This document shows positions 63,452-64,000 of a stretch of DNA of 64,000 nt, in pieces. Both the position numbers and the translations under genes were made by a program. Position 1 is the stretch's first letter, and every line of letters begins with the position of its first letter. The notes below the pieces were generated by a model. It saw only the letters and a program-made list of their open reading frames with translations, was not told where the DNA came from and ran no database searches. The stretch is from Clostridium saccharobutylicum DSM 13864 (lineage in GTDB: Bacteria > Bacillota > Clostridia > Clostridiales > Clostridiaceae). The stretch lies in the NCBI RefSeq assembly GCF_000473995.1, contig NC_022571.1, positions 4,309,416-4,373,415 of the forward strand, in the 5' to 3' direction.

Positions 63452-64000
63452 TTATAATCTAACATTTACTCCTGCTCTTTTGAGCGCTCGCTTTCCACGT
63501 CTATCAGTTAACTCACTAAAATGAAAAATATTCGCAGCCGCTACCGCTGAAGCTCCACCTTTAATTATTGCTGGTGCATAATCCTCCATTCGACCAACTC
63601 CCCCGCAAGCAATTACCGGGAGTTTAGTCGACTTACATACTAATTCTATTAAGTCAATATCATATCCTTCAGCCATACCATCTCTATCTATAGCATGTAA
63701 AAAAATCTCACCTGCTCCTAATTCCTCCATTTTCTTCACACAATCTACTGGGTTTAATCCTGTAGATCTCCTACCGTGATCATAAAAAACCTCATAATTT
63801 CCATCAGACTTTTTTCTAACATCAACAGAAATAACAATACATTGGCTTCCAAACATCTCGGCTGCTTTCGTTATTAATTCAGGAGTTTCAAAAGCTGCTG
63901 TATTAATAACTACCTTATCTGCCCCTCTTTTAATCCGTTCTCTTATATCGTCAATTGTCCTTATTCTGCCACCAAAACTTAATGGCATAAAACAAGTTTT
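63452..64000 (-). CDS. hisF: HisF-like ammonia channel/cyclase subunit (5' end outside window)
   Basis: The frame runs open to the window edge (183 codons seen, ending AGVNVRL). TIM-barrel HisF features: MPLSFGGRIRTIDDIRERIK, VISVDVRKK (the second catalytic Asp region), LHAIDRDGMAEGYDIDLIEL, and VIACGGVGRMEDY. In this context it most likely channels ammonia from HisH to the PseA-like enzyme. The first part of the protein, including the first catalytic Asp, is beyond 64000. Confidence 0.9.
   Translation of the reverse strand, partial: KTCFMPLSFGGRIRTIDDIRERIKRGADKVVINTAAFETPELITKAAEMFGSQCIVISVDVRKKSDGNYEVFYDHGRRSTGLNPVDCVKKMEELGAGEIFLHAIDRDGMAEGYDIDLIELVCKSTKLPVIACGGVGRMEDYAPAIIKGGASAVAAANIFHFSELTDRRGKRALKRAGVNVRL

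Noticed and set aside
61684..64000. Histidine biosynthesis genes (hisH, hisF)
   Set aside because: No other his gene is present and a PseA/WbpG amidotransferase lies between them, so they are read as the sugar-amidation partners.

Overview
The window is very AT-rich, has Gram-positive ribosome-binding sites (AGGAGG type, with several GTG and TTG starts), and encodes a clostridial-type fla/che-family flagellar locus, a T-box-controlled trpS and an AprA-type sulfate reductase. I infer a Clostridium sensu stricto chromosome (beijerinckii/butyricum-like group); the species cannot be named from sequence alone. All but one of the credible genes (16468-16896) are on the minus strand, so operons read from high to low coordinates. 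I saw no rRNA or tRNA genes, no complete transposase gene and no CRISPR array.

Layout, left to right. 1-5158: sulfate uptake operon (binding lipoprotein, CysT, CysW, CysA) ending in a flavoprotein reductase cut by the window edge. 5888-8805: ferrous iron operon (two FeoA-like proteins, FeoB, a Cys-rich FeoB-associated peptide) behind Fur-box-like sites. 9512-16896: unlinked housekeeping genes: polysaccharide deacetylase, trpS with a tryptophan T-box, a universal stress protein, DNA polymerase IV, three uncharacterised proteins. 17662-22310: a Ca2+-type P-ATPase and a CBS-type manganese pyrophosphatase, separated by 38-bp tandem repeats.

22537-45527 is one long flagellar operon: flgB-flgC-fliE-fliF-fliG-fliH-fliI-fliJ-fliK-flgD-TIGR02530-flgE-flbD-fliL-fliO-fliP-fliQ-fliR/flhB (fused)-flhA-flhF-flhG-pilZ-fliA-swrB-like-small membrane protein-flgF-flgG. 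It covers rod, MS ring, export apparatus and hook, and supplies the late sigma factor FliA (sigma-28). motA/B, fliM and fliN/Y are not in the window.

45930-51042 is the most unusual part: three genes with their own vegetative promoter and flanking terminators, two different dynamin-like GTPases on either side of a protein joining a TerB-like helical domain to a right-handed beta-helix. I know no described system of this composition. It sits between the flagellar operon and the flagellin gene.

51355-64000: a decayed second flagellin, a YjfB-family peptide, a short flagellin with a sigma-28 promoter, then a flagellin glycosylation locus: pseB/pseG plus an SDR behind a second sigma-28 promoter, and upstream a glycosyltransferase-TPR protein, pseI, a GNAT (pseH-like), pseF, a possible GT-B protein, a hexapeptide acyltransferase and a HisH/PseA/HisF amidotransferase set. 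This predicts a pseudaminic-acid-type sugar carrying an amidine group; the PseC aminotransferase is not present.

The gaps hold several repeat families: a small element with TTTAGGCAC-type inverted ends (seven two-ended copies plus fragments), a family of about 188-bp long hairpins (three copies), and other inverted repeats.
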